Part shown: piece by piece, positions 5,255 through 5,749 of the stretch
Position numbering within the stretch: position 1 is the first letter of the stretch
Layout: each line of letters opens with the position of its first letter
Assembly: GCA_030627225.1 (NCBI GenBank)
Contig: DAOUSM010000067.1
Coordinates: forward strand, 1 to 5,749
Direction: 5' to 3'
Length of the DNA stretch: 5,749 nucleotides
Source of the DNA: Candidatus Bathyarchaeota archaeon
Lineage (GTDB): Archaea; Thermoproteota; Bathyarchaeia; Bathyarchaeales; Bathycorpusculaceae
The notes under the pieces: generated by a model
The model's database searches: none
Told to the model about the DNA's origin: nothing
Seen by the model: the letters and a program-made list of their open reading frames with translations, nothing else
Made by a program: the position numbers and the translations under genes

Positions 5255-5269
5255 ATTGTTTTATTAGCT

Positions 5270-5281
5270 GTGCGAAAGCAC
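5270..5281. repeat. Short palindrome GTGCGAAAGCAC in the RFC leader region
   Basis: Four-base arms GTGC and GCAC flank GAAA on the plus strand. On the minus strand it lies just downstream of a TATA-like element and before the rfcS ribosome binding site, that is, near the expected transcription start. It could be an operator half-site pair or a small hairpin, but arms this short often occur by chance. Confidence 0.25.
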
Positions 5282-5305
5282 TATAATAAAACTGTGTTAT
5301 TTTAT
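5282..5305 (-). promoter_or_regulatory. rfcS promoter: Candidate promoter region of the rfcS-rfcL operon
   Basis: Two TATA-like elements are visible on the minus strand: ATAAAATA (5305-5298) and TTTATTATA (5290-5282). The nearer one would place transcription start near 5260, a few bases before the GGAGG site, and the farther one near 5275, inside the short palindrome. I cannot choose between them by eye. Confidence 0.45.
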
Positions 5306-5314
5306 TATTTCTCA

Positions 5315-5333
5315 TATTGTTAAATAGGTAAAA
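5315..5333 (-). promoter_or_regulatory. Motif shared with the upstream region of the translin operon
   Basis: The minus strand reads TTTTACCTATTTAACAATA here. The plus strand at 457-479 has the same 12 and 7 bases, TTTTACCTATTT and AACAATA, separated by an extra GTTA. In both places the motif is followed within 2-9 bases by ATAAAATA and then by the first gene of an operon. This may be a promoter-associated binding site, or a terminator plus spacer that happens to be alike. Confidence 0.4.
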
Positions 5334-5351
5334 GTTTGGTTTTCTATTGCT

Positions 5352-5368
5352 AAAAGAGAAGGGGGAAG
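5352..5368 (-). terminator. Pyrimidine tract after the glutamate dehydrogenase gene, possible terminator
   Basis: Directly after the stop codon the minus strand has an unbroken 17-base pyrimidine run that ends in TTTT, with a further T-run a few bases on. Archaeal termination commonly occurs in such T-rich tracts, and the next gene in the same direction has its own promoter signals, so a terminator here is plausible. Confidence 0.35.
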
Positions 5369-5749
5369 TTAGATGCGGCCTAGAGCCCGCATCGCGTCGA
5401 CAATTTTCCTAACTGCTGTGACATAAGCGGCTGTTCTCATGTCTGTTTGATATTGCTGTGCGGTTTGGTAGACATCTTTGAAGGCTTTTGTCATTACTTG
5501 TTTAAGTTTTTCGTCAACTTCTTCATCGCTCCAGTAGTATCCCATGCGGTTTTGAACCCATTCGAAATAGCTTACTGTGACACCTCCAGCATTGGCTAGG
5601 ACATCTGGAACTATTTTGACACCCTTTTCATGTAGTATCTTGTCTGCTTCAGGGGTTGTTGGTCCGTTTGCCTCTTCAACTATGAGCTTTGCTTTAACGC
5701 CATCAGCGTTCTCTTTGGTTATTTGATTTTCTAAGGCTGCAGGAATGAG
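5369..5749 (-). CDS. gdhA: Glutamate dehydrogenase, C-terminal part (gene continues beyond window)
   Basis: The minus strand is open from the window edge to a TAA at 5371-5369 and encodes the last 126 residues of a Glu/Leu/Phe/Val dehydrogenase. The blocks LIPAALENQIT, ANGPTTPEAD, PDVLANAGGVTVSYFEWVQN and GYYW are hallmarks of hexameric glutamate dehydrogenase, which interconverts glutamate and 2-oxoglutarate plus ammonia with NAD(P)H. The visible part belongs to the nucleotide-binding domain and the C-terminal hinge helices; the catalytic lysines of the N-terminal domain lie outside the window. One position in the usual VEGANGPT block reads VEEANGPT. This site also varies in other archaeal enzymes, so it is not taken as a defect. 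The gene runs in the same direction as the RFC operon, with a 127-base gap to the TTG start, and is probably transcribed separately. Confidence 0.95.
   Translation of the reverse strand, partial: LIPAALENQITKENADGVKAKLIVEEANGPTTPEADKILHEKGVKIVPDVLANAGGVTVSYFEWVQNRMGYYWSDEEVDEKLKQVMTKAFKDVYQTAQQYQTDMRTAAYVTAVRKIVDAMRALGRI

Noticed and set aside
5087..5323. Plus-strand open frame across the rfcS start and promoter
   Set aside because: It is mostly antisense to rfcS Walker A codons and runs into AT-rich promoter DNA; no ribosome binding site.

Overview
This looks like a chromosomal segment of an AT-rich archaeon. It carries an archaeal replication factor C (RFC) clamp-loader gene pair, an archaeal translin/Trax-type protein, TATA-box-like promoters, GGTG/GGAGG ribosome binding sites and several TTG or GTG starts. 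The gene content would suit the TACK side of the Archaea (a Bathyarchaeia-like genome is my guess), but nothing in 5.7 kb fixes the lineage. There is no sign of a mobile element, phage or CRISPR array. Layout: the left edge (1-81) holds what is probably the last 26 codons of an unidentified plus-strand gene. After a 143-base gap with a candidate promoter and a good inverted repeat comes a 65-residue protein (225-422) with an AbrB-like pattern. A short AT-rich spacer with a T-run and a TATA box leads into a four-gene plus-strand cluster (529-2981): a translin/Trax-family protein with a complete Trax-type acidic active site, endonuclease V, an HD-domain phosphohydrolase resembling archaeal MptB, and a stand-alone tRNA-binding OB-fold protein. 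The first three genes are separated by only 9-10 bases and the last by 40, so co-transcription is likely. The right half is on the minus strand. RFC small and large subunits (5241-4264 and 4257-2998) form a tight operon with a 6-base gap, in which both genes appear to start with TTG. The large subunit ends only 16 bases from the end of the plus-strand cluster, so the two units converge. Upstream of RFC, in the same direction, lies the C-terminal part of a glutamate dehydrogenase cut by the window edge (5749-5369). How the genes work together: the two RFC subunits together make the clamp loader that places PCNA on primed DNA. The plus-strand cluster has a nucleic-acid processing theme: an RNase of the C3PO type, an inosine-specific endonuclease, a phosphoesterase and a tRNA binder. 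A shared RNA-processing role is an inference from gene order and family knowledge, not something the sequence proves. The individual families are known. The most unusual points are this gene combination, the Trax-like catalytic site, the inverted repeat over the promoter of the AbrB-like gene, and a 19-base motif shared by the upstream regions of the two operons.
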